DNA from: JANMZR01 sp031383555
GTDB lineage: Bacteria > Bacteroidota > Bacteroidia > Cytophagales > Spirosomataceae
Reading direction: 5' to 3'
Length of the DNA: 26,205 nucleotides
NCBI GenBank assembly: GCA_031383555.1
Contig: JANMZR010000402.1
Location: 1 to 26,205 of the forward strand
Translations under genes and position numbers: made by a program
Notes under the pieces: generated by a model
What the model saw: only the letters and a program-made list of their open reading frames with translations
What the model was told of the DNA's origin: nothing
Databases searched by the model: none
Part shown: positions 6,030 through 14,355 of the stretch, piece by piece
Layout: each line of letters opens with the position of its first letter
How positions within the stretch are numbered: the first letter of the stretch is position 1

Positions 6030-9008
6030 ATGAAAATAATAATAAGCCTTATATTAGTTTTAATTTCTTTTAAAAATACACAATTTACTGAGAATAAATC
6101 AAATTCTGACCCCGAAAAAGCATTAGCGTCTTTCCAAATATTAGACGGATTCCAGATAGAATTGGTTGCTTCTGAGCCACTTATTCGTGATCCTGTGGCG
6201 ATGGAAATAGATGAAGATGGTAATTGGTATGTGGCTGAAATGCCTGGCTATCCATTAGATTTATCAAAAACTGGCAACATAAAAAAGCTAAAAGATACCA
6301 ACGGCGATGGCCTTCCTGATAAAAGTATTGTTTTCGCATCTGGCCTTACGTTACCTATGGGTATTATGAAATGGAAAAAAGGAATTTTAGTAGCCGACTC
6401 TCCAAATATCTGGTATTTGGAAGATACTGATGGCGATGAAGTAGCTGATAAAAAAGAAGTTATGCTTACCGGTTTTTCACTTTCAAATCCACAGCATAAT
6501 ATGAATACTCCCAAGTTTGGGGTCGATAATTGGATTTATTTAGGACATTCGGGTGCTATAAATTCATTTGCCTATGAAAAAGTTTTTGCGGATAAAGGCT
6601 CAGAAATTCGTTTTCCGAATAATCCAAATACACCAAAACTATCAAAAAATAACGACGGCAAAAATGTTCGCTTTAAGCCGCTAACTTATGAATTGGAATC
6701 GCTTTCGGGTGAAACACAATTTGGCCATACCACGGATGCTTGGGGCCATCGATTTTATACTGATAATGCTAATCACCTATTTCATGAGGTTATGGATGCA
6801 CGGTACATAGCCCAAAATCCAAACTTGGCAATAGCCGATGCTATGCAAAAAATACCAGATCATGGTGATGCTTGTGAAGTATTTCCTACCACCGAAAACC
6901 CTAATCATCAGCTACTTACCGATGTTGGCATTGTAACTTCAAGTTGTGGAATTACTTATTATGATGGTGGTGCTTTTGGTGAAAATTTCGAAAATGTAAC
7001 CTTCGTGGGTGAGCCCGTTCATAACCTAGTTCATGCCGATAAAATTGAACAAAATGGAGCAACATTTACAGGAAAGAGATTAATTGAAAAATCCGAATTT
7101 CTTTCCTCGAAAGACCCTTGGTTTCGTCCTGTCAACTTTTACGTTGGGCCTGATGGAGCACTATATTTGATTGACTATTATCGCCAAATAATAGAACATC
7201 CGGAGTGGATGTCCGACGAAATAAATAACTCAGGAGCACTGTACAATGGAACTGAAAAAGGGCGTATTTACCGAATTTCAAAAAAAGGGAGTGGAAAAAT
7301 GGATTGGTTTGGCAAAACTAATATTTCGAAAAAAAATCCAAGTGAATTAACGGAAATCCTAAAATCAACCAATGGATGGGATCGCAGAACCGCCCAAAGG
7401 CTTATTTTTCAAAATAACGACCCTTCAGTTACTGGAAATCTAATAAAAATATTGGCTGAAAATAACCCTAAAGCAAAAATACCAGCCCTTTGGCTATTGA
7501 ATGATTGGCAAAAAATAACACCAGATTTATTAACTAATTTATTAAAAGATGTAAACCCTGGAGTTAGAGAAAACGCCCTTCAAGTGGCCGATAGATTAAT
7601 AAACTTGCCTCAGTTTAATGGCAATTTGAAATTGAAAAATCAAATTAATCAAATGCTTGACGACAAAGACCCAAGAGTTAGATTTCAACTACTATGCTCC
7701 TCCGCTTTTTTCAACGATTTTACCGAACCTAATTTTAAATCAGCAATTTTAACAAAAAATATATCCGATCCTTGGTTTGGCTTAGCTGCAATTTCTTCAT
7801 CATATAAAACTGAATATCTACTACTTGACCAATTTACAAACCCAGCAATTTCTCAGAAAAATACAAAACCGAATATATTTATAAGCCAACTTTCAGCCAC
7901 AAGTGCAAAGTCAGGTGATAGAAAACTATTCGAAAAAGCCCTACTTTCGAATGAACCTTGGGAGTCGGCAGTTTATACCGGAATGGCTGAGCTTTGGGAT
8001 AATTCAAAAGCCAAGTTTCAACTCACAGAAATAGAAAAAACTACCTTGATTAAAAAGTTTGTAAAAACCAAAGATATAATACTTCAAAAGTCAATTGTTG
8101 ACCTTTTGGCAACAACGGGGCTTCCTCAGGATCAAATTGAATTAGATAATGTTTTGAAATTATTGAATAAAAACAATATTATAGATAATAATTTAAATAC
8201 TTTAAAATTATTATCACTTTCAAGCAATGAAAAATACGCACAAAAAATCACAACCTTATTGTTAAATAACAAAGAAAAAAGCCTTCAAATGGCTGCCTAT
8301 AATGCGTTACCAAAAAAAATAGAAAATTCTAAAATTGCGAAAATCAATAAAAATTATAAAAATATTAGTCCCTTTTCCAAAAAATTATGGGTAACTTATC
8401 TTACAGAAAGATATGATAGAGTAAATATTTTACTTACCGAAATTCAGTCTGGCAATATAAGTCAAAACGACTTAGAATGGCATCAAAAAGTTGGCTTGAT
8501 GAATTACTATGACAATCGGATACGGCTGAGAGCTAGAAAGATACTATCAATAAATGAAGATAGGAAAGCTGTTTTACAGCAATATCTTATGGCAACCGAA
8601 ATGAAAGGCAATGCAGAAATTGGGCAAAAAATATTTGAAGAAAGCTGCGCCACATGTCACAAAATTAAGGGTGTAGGTGTTGATTTTGGTCCAGATTTAT
8701 CGACTTTAAAAAGCAGAAATATACATTCCATCATTACAGAAATCATTAATCCGAACAATTCTATTGCTGATAAATATGGTAGTTGGGATATTGAGTTGAA
8801 AAATGGCAACAAAATAAGCGGGATAATTACTGCTGAAAATAATAATTCTATATTTATAAAAACCATGGGAGGCAAGGTACAGTCAATTAACGTATCAGAG
8901 GTAAAATCAAAAGAAATAGCTAAACTTTCAGCTATGCCAAATGGACTTGAAAATGCAATAAACGTACAACAAACTGCTGATTTAGTGGCATTTATAAAAA
9001 ATATTTGA
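6030..9008 (+). CDS. Exported PVC-type heme-binding CxxCH protein: beta-propeller dehydrogenase-like, HEAT repeats, cytochrome c
   Basis: A 992-residue protein. A signal peptide (about 1-20) precedes a sugar-dehydrogenase-like beta-propeller (about 35-410) that contains two Ca-loop-like stretches, DTNGDGLPDK and DTDGDEVADK. A HEAT-repeat region follows (about 430-850; DVNPGVRENALQVADRL and DDKDPRVRFQLL are clear repeats), then a C-terminal cytochrome c domain. The heme site is C873-A-T-C876-H877, with a likely axial Met969 (SAMPNGLE). The family is known as PVC-type heme-binding CxxCH proteins; members are thought to oxidise sugars or related compounds in the periplasm and pass electrons through heme. 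The substrate is not assignable. The next gene starts 6 bases after the stop, giving a tight operon. It is related to the copper-domain protein at 1-584 but lacks that domain. Confidence 0.9.
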   Translation: MKIIISLILVLISFKNTQFTENKSNSDPEKALASFQILDGFQIELVASEPLIRDPVAMEIDEDGNWYVAEMPGYPLDLSKTGNIKKLKDTNGDGLPDKSIVFASGLTLPMGIMKWKKGILVADSPNIWYLEDTDGDEVADKKEVMLTGFSLSNPQHNMNTPKFGVDNWIYLGHSGAINSFAYEKVFADKGSEIRFPNNPNTPKLSKNNDGKNVRFKPLTYELESLSGETQFGHTTDAWGHRFYTDNANHLFHEVMDARYIAQNPNLAIADAMQKIPDHGDACEVFPTTENPNHQLLTDVGIVTSSCGITYYDGGAFGENFENVTFVGEPVHNLVHADKIEQNGATFTGKRLIEKSEFLSSKDPWFRPVNFYVGPDGALYLIDYYRQIIEHPEWMSDEINNSGALYNGTEKGRIYRISKKGSGKMDWFGKTNISKKNPSELTEILKSTNGWDRRTAQRLIFQNNDPSVTGNLIKILAENNPKAKIPALWLLNDWQKITPDLLTNLLKDVNPGVRENALQVADRLINLPQFNGNLKLKNQINQMLDDKDPRVRFQLLCSSAFFNDFTEPNFKSAILTKNISDPWFGLAAISSSYKTEYLLLDQFTNPAISQKNTKPNIFISQLSATSAKSGDRKLFEKALLSNEPWESAVYTGMAELWDNSKAKFQLTEIEKTTLIKKFVKTKDIILQKSIVDLLATTGLPQDQIELDNVLKLLNKNNIIDNNLNTLKLLSLSSNEKYAQKITTLLLNNKEKSLQMAAYNALPKKIENSKIAKINKNYKNISPFSKKLWVTYLTERYDRVNILLTEIQSGNISQNDLEWHQKVGLMNYYDNRIRLRARKILSINEDRKAVLQQYLMATEMKGNAEIGQKIFEESCATCHKIKGVGVDFGPDLSTLKSRNIHSIITEIINPNNSIADKYGSWDIELKNGNKISGIITAENNNSIFIKTMGGKVQSINVSEVKSKEIAKLSAMPNGLENAINVQQTADLVAFIKNI

Positions 9009-9014
9009 TAAAAT

Positions 9015-10025
9015 ATGCCAATAAATAAAAATAGCATCACAGAAATATTTAACAAAATAAAACAATTAAAAGTTGGCATCATTGGCGATTTTGCTGTAGA
9101 TTTTTATTATGAAATATTACAAAAAACTGATGAAATTTCATTAGAAACTAAAAAAGAAGTTTTCTGGGCGAAAAACCCAAAAACTTCATTAGGAGGAGCT
9201 GGAAATGTAGTTGCTAATTTGGCAGCTTTAGGTGTAAAAAATATAATACCATTTGGAATAATTGGCGATGATATTTTTGGAAGAGAATTTGTGAATTTTT
9301 TGGATAAAATTGGGGCAAATATTTCAAATATTAAAATACTAAACGACTGGAATACATGTACTTATACTAAACCAATTGAGAATGAAACAGAGCAAAACCG
9401 AATAGATTTTGGCACTAACAATGAATGTTCTGAATTAGATTTTGATGGCATTTTAATAGACTTAGAAAAACAATTAATAGATCTAGATTTGTTAATTATT
9501 AACCAGCAATTTCCAAAACCATTATTAACAGCCAATAGAATAGAAAAATTAAATGCTGTTTTCAAAAAATATCCAAATTGCCAAGTAGTTTCTGATTTAA
9601 GAACAAATGGCTTATCAATTAGAAATTCTATATTAAAAGTAAATGCCGATGAGCTAGCTAAACTGATCAATTCCAATACTTTATTAGAGAAAAATAGTAA
9701 AGATTGTGAAGAAAGTATAGTGAAATTAAGCAAAACAATTGACTGTGAAATTTTGCTAACCCGTGGAGAGTATGGTATTATGTTTTATGATAAAATTTCA
9801 ATTTATCAATCAAATAGTATTCAATTAAATACCGAAATTGATACTGTTGGTGCGGGAGATACTGTGGTTGCAGCTTTTGCAACAGCCTATAAATCAGGCG
9901 TAAATATTAATGAATCATTAGAAATTGCGAATTTAGCAGCTGCAGTTTCTATTCAAAAAATAAAACAAACGGGTACGGCTTCGGAAAATGAAATAATTAA
10001 ATTAATTGATATTTCCAATGGATAA
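9015..10025 (+). CDS. PfkB-family carbohydrate kinase (HldE/RfaE1-type)
   Basis: A 336-residue cytoplasmic kinase. The N-terminal substrate motif LGGAGNVVANLAALG (about 59-73) is of the ADP-heptose-synthase kinase type. The C-terminal anion-hole and catalytic motif is D276-T-V-G-A-G-D282, with Asp282 the catalytic base. LTRGEYG near 250 is the usual ATP-site strand. The family phosphorylates sugars at a hydroxyl. HldE proper phosphorylates D-glycero-D-manno-heptose 7-phosphate, but here there is no nucleotidyltransferase domain, and the neighbours (secreted sugar-oxidase-like protein, sugar 2-epimerase) suggest a catabolic sugar instead. It lies 6 bases after the cytochrome gene, and its last 8 bases overlap the epimerase start. 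Confidence 0.87.
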   Translation: MPINKNSITEIFNKIKQLKVGIIGDFAVDFYYEILQKTDEISLETKKEVFWAKNPKTSLGGAGNVVANLAALGVKNIIPFGIIGDDIFGREFVNFLDKIGANISNIKILNDWNTCTYTKPIENETEQNRIDFGTNNECSELDFDGILIDLEKQLIDLDLLIINQQFPKPLLTANRIEKLNAVFKKYPNCQVVSDLRTNGLSIRNSILKVNADELAKLINSNTLLEKNSKDCEESIVKLSKTIDCEILLTRGEYGIMFYDKISIYQSNSIQLNTEIDTVGAGDTVVAAFATAYKSGVNINESLEIANLAAAVSIQKIKQTGTASENEIIKLIDISNG

Positions 10026-11286
10026 AACTCAAATCGAAAAGCTACGAAACGAAATAGATAACTACCTTCGAAACAATCTTTTACCTTTTTGGGTGAAACG
10101 TACGGTTGACAAAGAAAATGGCGGGTTTTTAACCCATTTCAATGAATTTGGTGAAGATAGTGGCGAAGATGAAAAGTCGCTGATTGCTCAATCGAGATCA
10201 GTTTTTACCTATTCCTCTGCGCATCGTGCAGGCTATGGAACGGGCGAATTTGCAGAAATGGCCAAGCATGGAGTTGACTTTTTGATTGACAAAATGTGGG
10301 ACAAAGAATTTGGCGGTTTTTATTGGATGATGGACCGAAAAGGCAATATAAAAATTGATGAAAAAATAGTTTATGGCCATAGTTTTGCCATTTATTCTTT
10401 GGCAGAATATACTTTAGCCACGGGCGATCAGCGAGGCATTGAATATGCAGAAAAAGTATTTGACCTTTTGCAAATTCATGCTGTGGATACCAATTTGGGA
10501 GGTTATTGGGAAATGTTCCAACGAAATTGGGATTTGAAAGGCCCCGGTTCAGCGGGTGGCGACCGCAAAACATTAGACGCTCATATGCATTTGATGGAAG
10601 CGTTTACTACACTTTATGAGTGCACAGGAAAGCAAGTTCATCGACGAAAATTGTTAGAAGTAATTGATATTTTATGCAAAAAAGTGATGCATCCAGTTTA
10701 TGGCACGGGCATTCCACAGTTTTGGGCAGACTGGTCGGTGGCTCCACAAATCAAGTTTGATATTGTTTGGGGTTGGGATCGTTTTTCAGAGGATGGCCAA
10801 AAAGCCTCCGCTGAAGACAATACAAGCTATGGGCATAATGCCGAATTTGCATGGCTTTTGATGCATGCTTTGGACATTTTGAAACTGCCGTACGCTACTC
10901 ATTATGAGCAAATTAAGAAATCATTTGCCCATTCGGCAGATAACGGAATCGACTGGGAGTACGGAGGTGTGTTTGTGGAAGGTTCACATGCAGGTGAGGT
11001 ATATGACCGAGAGAAGGAGTTTTGGCAACAGGCTGAAATGTTGATTGGTATGCTCGATGCCTACCGTTATTTAGGTGATGAGAAGTACATAAAAGCCTAT
11101 GAAAATATACACCGGTTCGTTTTCGACAAAATGATTAACCACAAACTAGGTGAGTGGTGGCCTCTTATGACCCGCCAAGGTGAGCCCATCTGGCGCCACA
11201 TGAGCCACTCTTGGAAAATAAATTATCATGACGTGAGGGCTATGATTCAGTCTGTGGTGAGGTTGGATAGGTTGATGAATACATAG
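10018..11286 (+). CDS. N-acylglucosamine 2-epimerase/cellobiose 2-epimerase family protein
   Basis: A 422-residue (alpha/alpha)6-barrel protein of the AGE/cellobiose 2-epimerase family, full length. Residues matching the cellobiose epimerase active site are R60 (QSR), the H273-N-A-E276 pair in YGHNAEFAW, and H404 in NYHDVR. The helix pair KTLDAHMHLMEAFTTLYE and EFWQQAEMLIGMLDAYR is family-typical. The enzymes interconvert C2 epimers at the reducing end (for example glucose/mannose in cellobiose or mannobiose). The ATG at 10018 overlaps the kinase stop by 8 bases (ATGGATAA), so translation is probably coupled. An in-frame start at 10006 is less likely. Its G+C is clearly higher than that of the kinase before it. 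The exact sugar is not determined. Confidence 0.9.
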   Translation: MDKTQIEKLRNEIDNYLRNNLLPFWVKRTVDKENGGFLTHFNEFGEDSGEDEKSLIAQSRSVFTYSSAHRAGYGTGEFAEMAKHGVDFLIDKMWDKEFGGFYWMMDRKGNIKIDEKIVYGHSFAIYSLAEYTLATGDQRGIEYAEKVFDLLQIHAVDTNLGGYWEMFQRNWDLKGPGSAGGDRKTLDAHMHLMEAFTTLYECTGKQVHRRKLLEVIDILCKKVMHPVYGTGIPQFWADWSVAPQIKFDIVWGWDRFSEDGQKASAEDNTSYGHNAEFAWLLMHALDILKLPYATHYEQIKKSFAHSADNGIDWEYGGVFVEGSHAGEVYDREKEFWQQAEMLIGMLDAYRYLGDEKYIKAYENIHRFVFDKMINHKLGEWWPLMTRQGEPIWRHMSHSWKINYHDVRAMIQSVVRLDRLMNT

Positions 11287-11295
11287 TTTTTACAT

Positions 11296-11332
11296 AATAA
11301 AAGGGTAACTCTTATCGAATTACCCTTTTATT
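11296..11332. terminator. Bidirectional terminator between convergent genes
   Basis: A perfect 13-base-pair stem (11296-11308 with 11320-11332; core AAAAGGGTAA) encloses an 11-base loop, flanked by AT-rich tails on both sides. It lies between the epimerase (plus) stop at 11286 and the small membrane protein (minus) stop at 11350, so it can serve both. Confidence 0.8.
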
Positions 11333-11349
11333 TAAATAATTTAAAAAAA

Positions 11350-11760
11350 CTATGCCCGCTTAAAGCCTAACCACCAACCAATTACAGCACCAGTAACGCC
11401 CCAAAGTATAGCAGAAATAACTACGTCGAGGGCTACTCCTCCCCAGCTAAAAAGGGTGGTAGTGCCATGCATCATACTGTCAAAACTCAGGCCCATTAAT
11501 GCGCCAATGGTTGCGCCAGCCATGCCTCCTGCCATCCATGTCCGAATACCCGCCCATTTTTCAAAAATATAGGCCAATAATGTACCTGTCGCAAAATTAC
11601 CCACTACTAAAGGTACCATATCGTCATTTTGAACTGCTGCCATACCTGGACAAAGGTCGGCCAACATTTTTGTGAAAACTACTGCGTATAATAAACCACC
11701 AGCCATAAAGGCCACAATGCCGCCAATTAGGCTGCCAATTAAAAATTTGTTAGTATTCAT
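11350..11760 (-). CDS. Small four-helix integral membrane protein of unknown function
   Basis: A 136-residue, strongly hydrophobic protein with four predicted membrane segments (about 5-30, 49-66, 74-96 and 106-132) and Gly-rich helix packing motifs (GGIVAFMAGGLLY, MAGGMAGATIGALMG, GAVIGWWLG). The first loop holds an acidic stretch, QNDDMVP. I recognise the layout from uncharacterised Bacteroidota membrane proteins, but know no function. It is a single gene, convergent with the epimerase operon and divergent from the serpin relic. No partner gene gives a hint of its role. Confidence 0.8.
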   Translation of the reverse strand: MNTNKFLIGSLIGGIVAFMAGGLLYAVVFTKMLADLCPGMAAVQNDDMVPLVVGNFATGTLLAYIFEKWAGIRTWMAGGMAGATIGALMGLSFDSMMHGTTTLFSWGGVALDVVISAILWGVTGAVIGWWLGFKRA

Positions 11761-11858
11761 TCGTTTTTTGATAAAAGGTTATAGAATTATTTAAAATCAA
11801 AAATAAGGAATTTTTGAAAATGATACACAAAAACCTTTAAATAATTTTTTAGAAGTAA

Positions 11859-12117
11859 ATGCAAGATAAATATTTGCAAAAAAAAACTTGTAATTATCTT
11901 ACTCAGTTTATTTATTTTAGCAATAATTACAAAACTTTTCCTTAAATATTGTCACCCAGACCAAAAAGGAACAGAAGAAGAGGCAGTTACTACAATTGGC
12001 ATTGAAACTATTTCATTACCCGTTTACCCTGAATTTTATGCAGATAGGCCTATCGCATTTATAATCAGTAAAAAAAACTCCAATACAATTATGTTTGTAG
12101 GAAAAGTGGCCAATTAA
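11859..12117 (+). pseudogene. Internally deleted serpin relic (signal-peptide-like start joined to serpin C-terminus)
   Basis: Reading codons from 11881 to the TAA at 12115 gives a hydrophobic KKLVIILLSLF stretch, then DQKGTEEEAVTTIG, matching the serpin reactive-loop hinge (E-K-G-T-E-A-A-A-V-T). It ends YADRPIAFIISKK and TIMFVGKVAN-stop, matching the serpin C-terminal block. The product would be about 86 residues against about 380 for a serpin, so the body of the inhibitor is missing. The only sensible ATG (11859) is in another frame. One A fewer in the nine-A run (11878-11886) would join it in frame to a normal-looking signal peptide start (MQDKYLQKKL). Both the deletion and the frameshift argue for a dead gene; a phase-variable mini-protein is a remote alternative. 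It was too broken to show as a normal open frame. Confidence 0.72.
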
Positions 12118-12148
12118 TAAAAGCCGTAATTTTTATTCGGTTTTTTTT
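12117..12148. terminator. Terminator-like hairpin
   Basis: AAAGCCG (12120-12126) pairs with CGGTTTT (12138-12144), with one G-U pair, an 11-base loop and a run of T to 12148 on the plus strand. It follows the serpin relic, and the opposite strand has an AT-rich tail that may end the amidohydrolase transcript (stop at 12164). Confidence 0.55.
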
Positions 12149-12163
12149 ACAAAATAAAAACAT

Positions 12164-13471
12164 TTATTTTTTACCCATTTCCATATAATCAACAACCAAA
12201 TTAGCCATTGCATTTACGCCGGTTTTTAGGCCTGAATCGTCAATTAAAAAGCCTGGGGTATGATGTGAAGAGGCTGTTTTTGGCTCTTGTCCTTTTTTGA
12301 GACCGCCAAGTTGAAAGTAAAGGCCAGGTATGTTTTTATGAAAAAAGGAGAAGTCTTCAGAGCCGGTATCAGGCTGAATCAATTTCACATTTTCAGTGCC
12401 AGCAGTTTTTTGTAAAGATGGCAGCATGGCTGCAGTCAGGTTTGGGTCATTATAAGTTACTGGATAATGAACAGAATAGGGCAATTCCAAAATAGCAGTT
12501 GCACCAGCTGCCTCGGCTGTTTTTTCTACAATCTGTCTTATTCTATTATTTACTAAAGTTTCATCTGCATCGCTGAGAGTACGTATGGTGCCCAACATTT
12601 CCACTGTTTCAGAAATTATATTTTGCCTGTTGCCTCCATGAATAGCGCCAATGGTAACCACAGCAGGGTTTTCGGTTATGTTTACATTACGACTCACTAT
12701 TGTTTGTAAGCTATTGATAATTTGTGCAGATACTACTATTGGATCAACCGAAGCCCAAGGCTCCGCTCCATGTGAAGGCTTCCCTTTTACGGTAATTTTC
12801 ATATCAGAAACTGCAGCATATACGCCTCCGGGCCTATACGAAATTTTATTAGTCTCCAATTTGGCATCAATATGAAGGCCAAAAATTACATCAACATGTG
12901 GATTTTCCAAAACTCCCTCTTCAACCATAAGTTTGGCACCTCCATTTACACCTTTGGGTAGCCCCTCTTCTGCAGGTTGAAAAATGAATTTCACGGTACC
13001 TTTCAAGTCTTTTTTCATACTAGAAAGCACTTCGGCAACTCCCATTAAAATAGCTACGTGCGTATCGTGCCCACAAGCATGCATCACACCCGTTTCAGCC
13101 CCATTATAAATAGTTTTTACTTTGGAGGCAAAAGCCAACTGATTGCTTTCAGTTACAGGAAGGCCATCCATATCAGCTCTGAGGCCAATTACAGGGCCCG
13201 GCTTACCCCCTTTTAATATCCCAACTACTCCTGTAACCGCAACACCTGTTACTACTTCGATACCTAATGCTTTCAAATGGTTGGCCACAATACCAGCAGT
13301 ACGCACCTCCTGATTACCCAACTCTGGGTGCTCATGAAAGTCACGACGCCAATCGATAACTTTTTGCTCGATTTTATTTGCAGCTAATGAAATATTTGAA
13401 CGTGTGGAAGGTGCTTGTGACCATGATTTTTGAAAAGTAAAAAATAAGGTTGCAAAGAGAATCTTTTTCAT
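12164..13471 (-). CDS. Secreted M20-family amidohydrolase (N-acyl-amino-acid/hippurate hydrolase type)
   Basis: A 435-residue protein with signal peptide (about 1-19, ending KSWSQ). The M20D pattern is complete: DFHEHPELG (about 44-52), D100-M-D102 in RADMDGLP, the metal-binding H131-A-C133-G-H135-D, E168-E169 in FQPAEEG, and the GLH of H200, with a late ligand His in the SSHHTPGF region. The dimerisation insert lies between (about 205-320; GKPSHGAEPW). Members remove acyl groups from amino acids or cleave dipeptides. Export suggests scavenging of acylated amino acids outside the cytoplasm. It is a single gene with terminator hairpins near both ends. Confidence 0.92.
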   Translation of the reverse strand: MKKILFATLFFTFQKSWSQAPSTRSNISLAANKIEQKVIDWRRDFHEHPELGNQEVRTAGIVANHLKALGIEVVTGVAVTGVVGILKGGKPGPVIGLRADMDGLPVTESNQLAFASKVKTIYNGAETGVMHACGHDTHVAILMGVAEVLSSMKKDLKGTVKFIFQPAEEGLPKGVNGGAKLMVEEGVLENPHVDVIFGLHIDAKLETNKISYRPGGVYAAVSDMKITVKGKPSHGAEPWASVDPIVVSAQIINSLQTIVSRNVNITENPAVVTIGAIHGGNRQNIISETVEMLGTIRTLSDADETLVNNRIRQIVEKTAEAAGATAILELPYSVHYPVTYNDPNLTAAMLPSLQKTAGTENVKLIQPDTGSEDFSFFHKNIPGLYFQLGGLKKGQEPKTASSHHTPGFLIDDSGLKTGVNAMANLVVDYMEMGKK

Positions 13472-13554
13472 TTTAATAATTTGATTTTGAATGGGAATAT
13501 TCTAAATAAGATTTAAAAACATTTCTACTAATATACAAAGATCAACTTATTTAA

Positions 13555-13585
13555 AAAAAATGGGGTAAAAATTACCCCATTTTTT
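13555..13585. terminator. Bidirectional terminator hairpin
   Basis: A perfect 14-base-pair stem (13555-13568 with 13572-13585; core TGGGGTAA) has a 3-base loop and A/T runs on either side. It lies 30 bases beyond the LytTR gene stop (minus strand) and upstream of the amidohydrolase start, so it separates the two transcription units. Confidence 0.85.
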
Positions 13586-13615
13586 AAACTTATCCTATAA
13601 CATTTATTTTTAAAA

Positions 13616-13963
13616 TTAATTTACAGCCATTAGCTCCATAGTTCTGATAAAATCAGTCACTTTTCGTCTTGAAATCTGAATATTCAAACTATTATTAAGC
13701 TTAATTTGATAATCATAATTTATATATTCCCTGGCTGCTAATAAAGAAACATAATTCAAATTAATTAAGGTTGATCGATGTGTTCTAAAAAAGTTAAATC
13801 CTTTCAATCGTTCTTCTAAAATACCTAAAGTGGTGGCCGATAAGAAATGACTGCCGTCAACCAGGTAAGTAATTGTGTAATTTGTATCAGCTTTTAGCAT
13901 TAAAATATCTGAAGGTGATATTTTTCTATATCCGCCAATCAAAATTTGACTTTCAGTTTTCAT
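13616..13963 (-). CDS. Stand-alone LytTR DNA-binding protein
   Basis: A 115-residue protein consisting almost entirely of a LytTR domain: IGGYRKISPSDILMLKADTNYT, HFLSATTLGILEERL, FFRTHRSTLINLNYV and a final QISRRKVTDF are the conserved blocks. No receiver domain precedes it, so it is not a classical response regulator; such short forms occur in Bacteroidota. It starts at the ATG at 13963 and is followed by the terminator at 13555-13585. The 392-base gap upstream, with its hairpin, probably carries its promoter. Target genes unknown. Confidence 0.9.
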   Translation of the reverse strand: MKTESQILIGGYRKISPSDILMLKADTNYTITYLVDGSHFLSATTLGILEERLKGFNFFRTHRSTLINLNYVSLLAAREYINYDYQIKLNNSLNIQISRRKVTDFIRTMELMAVN

Positions 13964-14355
13964 GTAGTAAAGGTTTTCTATACAGTAGTTTGTTAAAACT
14001 TATTTATGAAAATCATTAGTATTTATAAATATCGAAACCTAGTTTGCGGCATATAATTAAAATAACTATATGCCACTAAACTCGGCCGCAGTAATAAAAA
14101 GGTTCAGAATATAATAAAATTGTCGGACTCAATTGAATTTATAGCTAGACAAAGAATTACTATTTTATTCGTTCAAATGAACAATACAAAGGTATAGAAA
14201 TGGTAATTGGCGTGATTTGCTTATATGTTCAAAGCCTTAGCCTAATAATTCAGACTTAGTTTATTTGACCAAAATATTAGTTTATTATGCCAAATGGGCA
14301 TTTAGAACAAAATATAGAAGAGTGTTAGGAGGGGTAACAAAGAAGAAATACAAGA
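13964..14355. other. 392-base gene-free region with an imperfect hairpin
   Basis: No convincing gene is visible here. The main structure is an inverted repeat at 14038-14085 (listed separately). TACCTTTG, matching the -7 consensus TAnnTTTG, lies on the minus strand at 14187-14194, and GTTCA-AT-TGAAC-like symmetry is nearby at 14171-14182. A 68-residue frame at 14265-14471 (plus) overlaps the AraC gene and looks non-coding. Confidence 0.4.
14038..14085. repeat. Imperfect hairpin upstream of the LytTR gene
   Basis: GGCATATA (14048-14055) and TATATGCC (14067-14074) form a perfect 8-base-pair stem with an 11-base loop. Outer arms CCTAGTTT (14038-14045) and AAACTCGG (14078-14085) extend it with one mismatch and a small internal loop. 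An alternative pairing, TGCGGC (14045-14050) with GCCGCA (14085-14090), is also possible. It lies 75-122 bases before the LytTR ATG and could be a binding site or leader-RNA structure. Confidence 0.5.

Noticed and set aside
9015..10025. Calling the PfkB kinase hldE or rfaE
   Set aside because: The substrate motif is of that type, but the nucleotidyltransferase half is absent and the operon context is not heptose synthesis.
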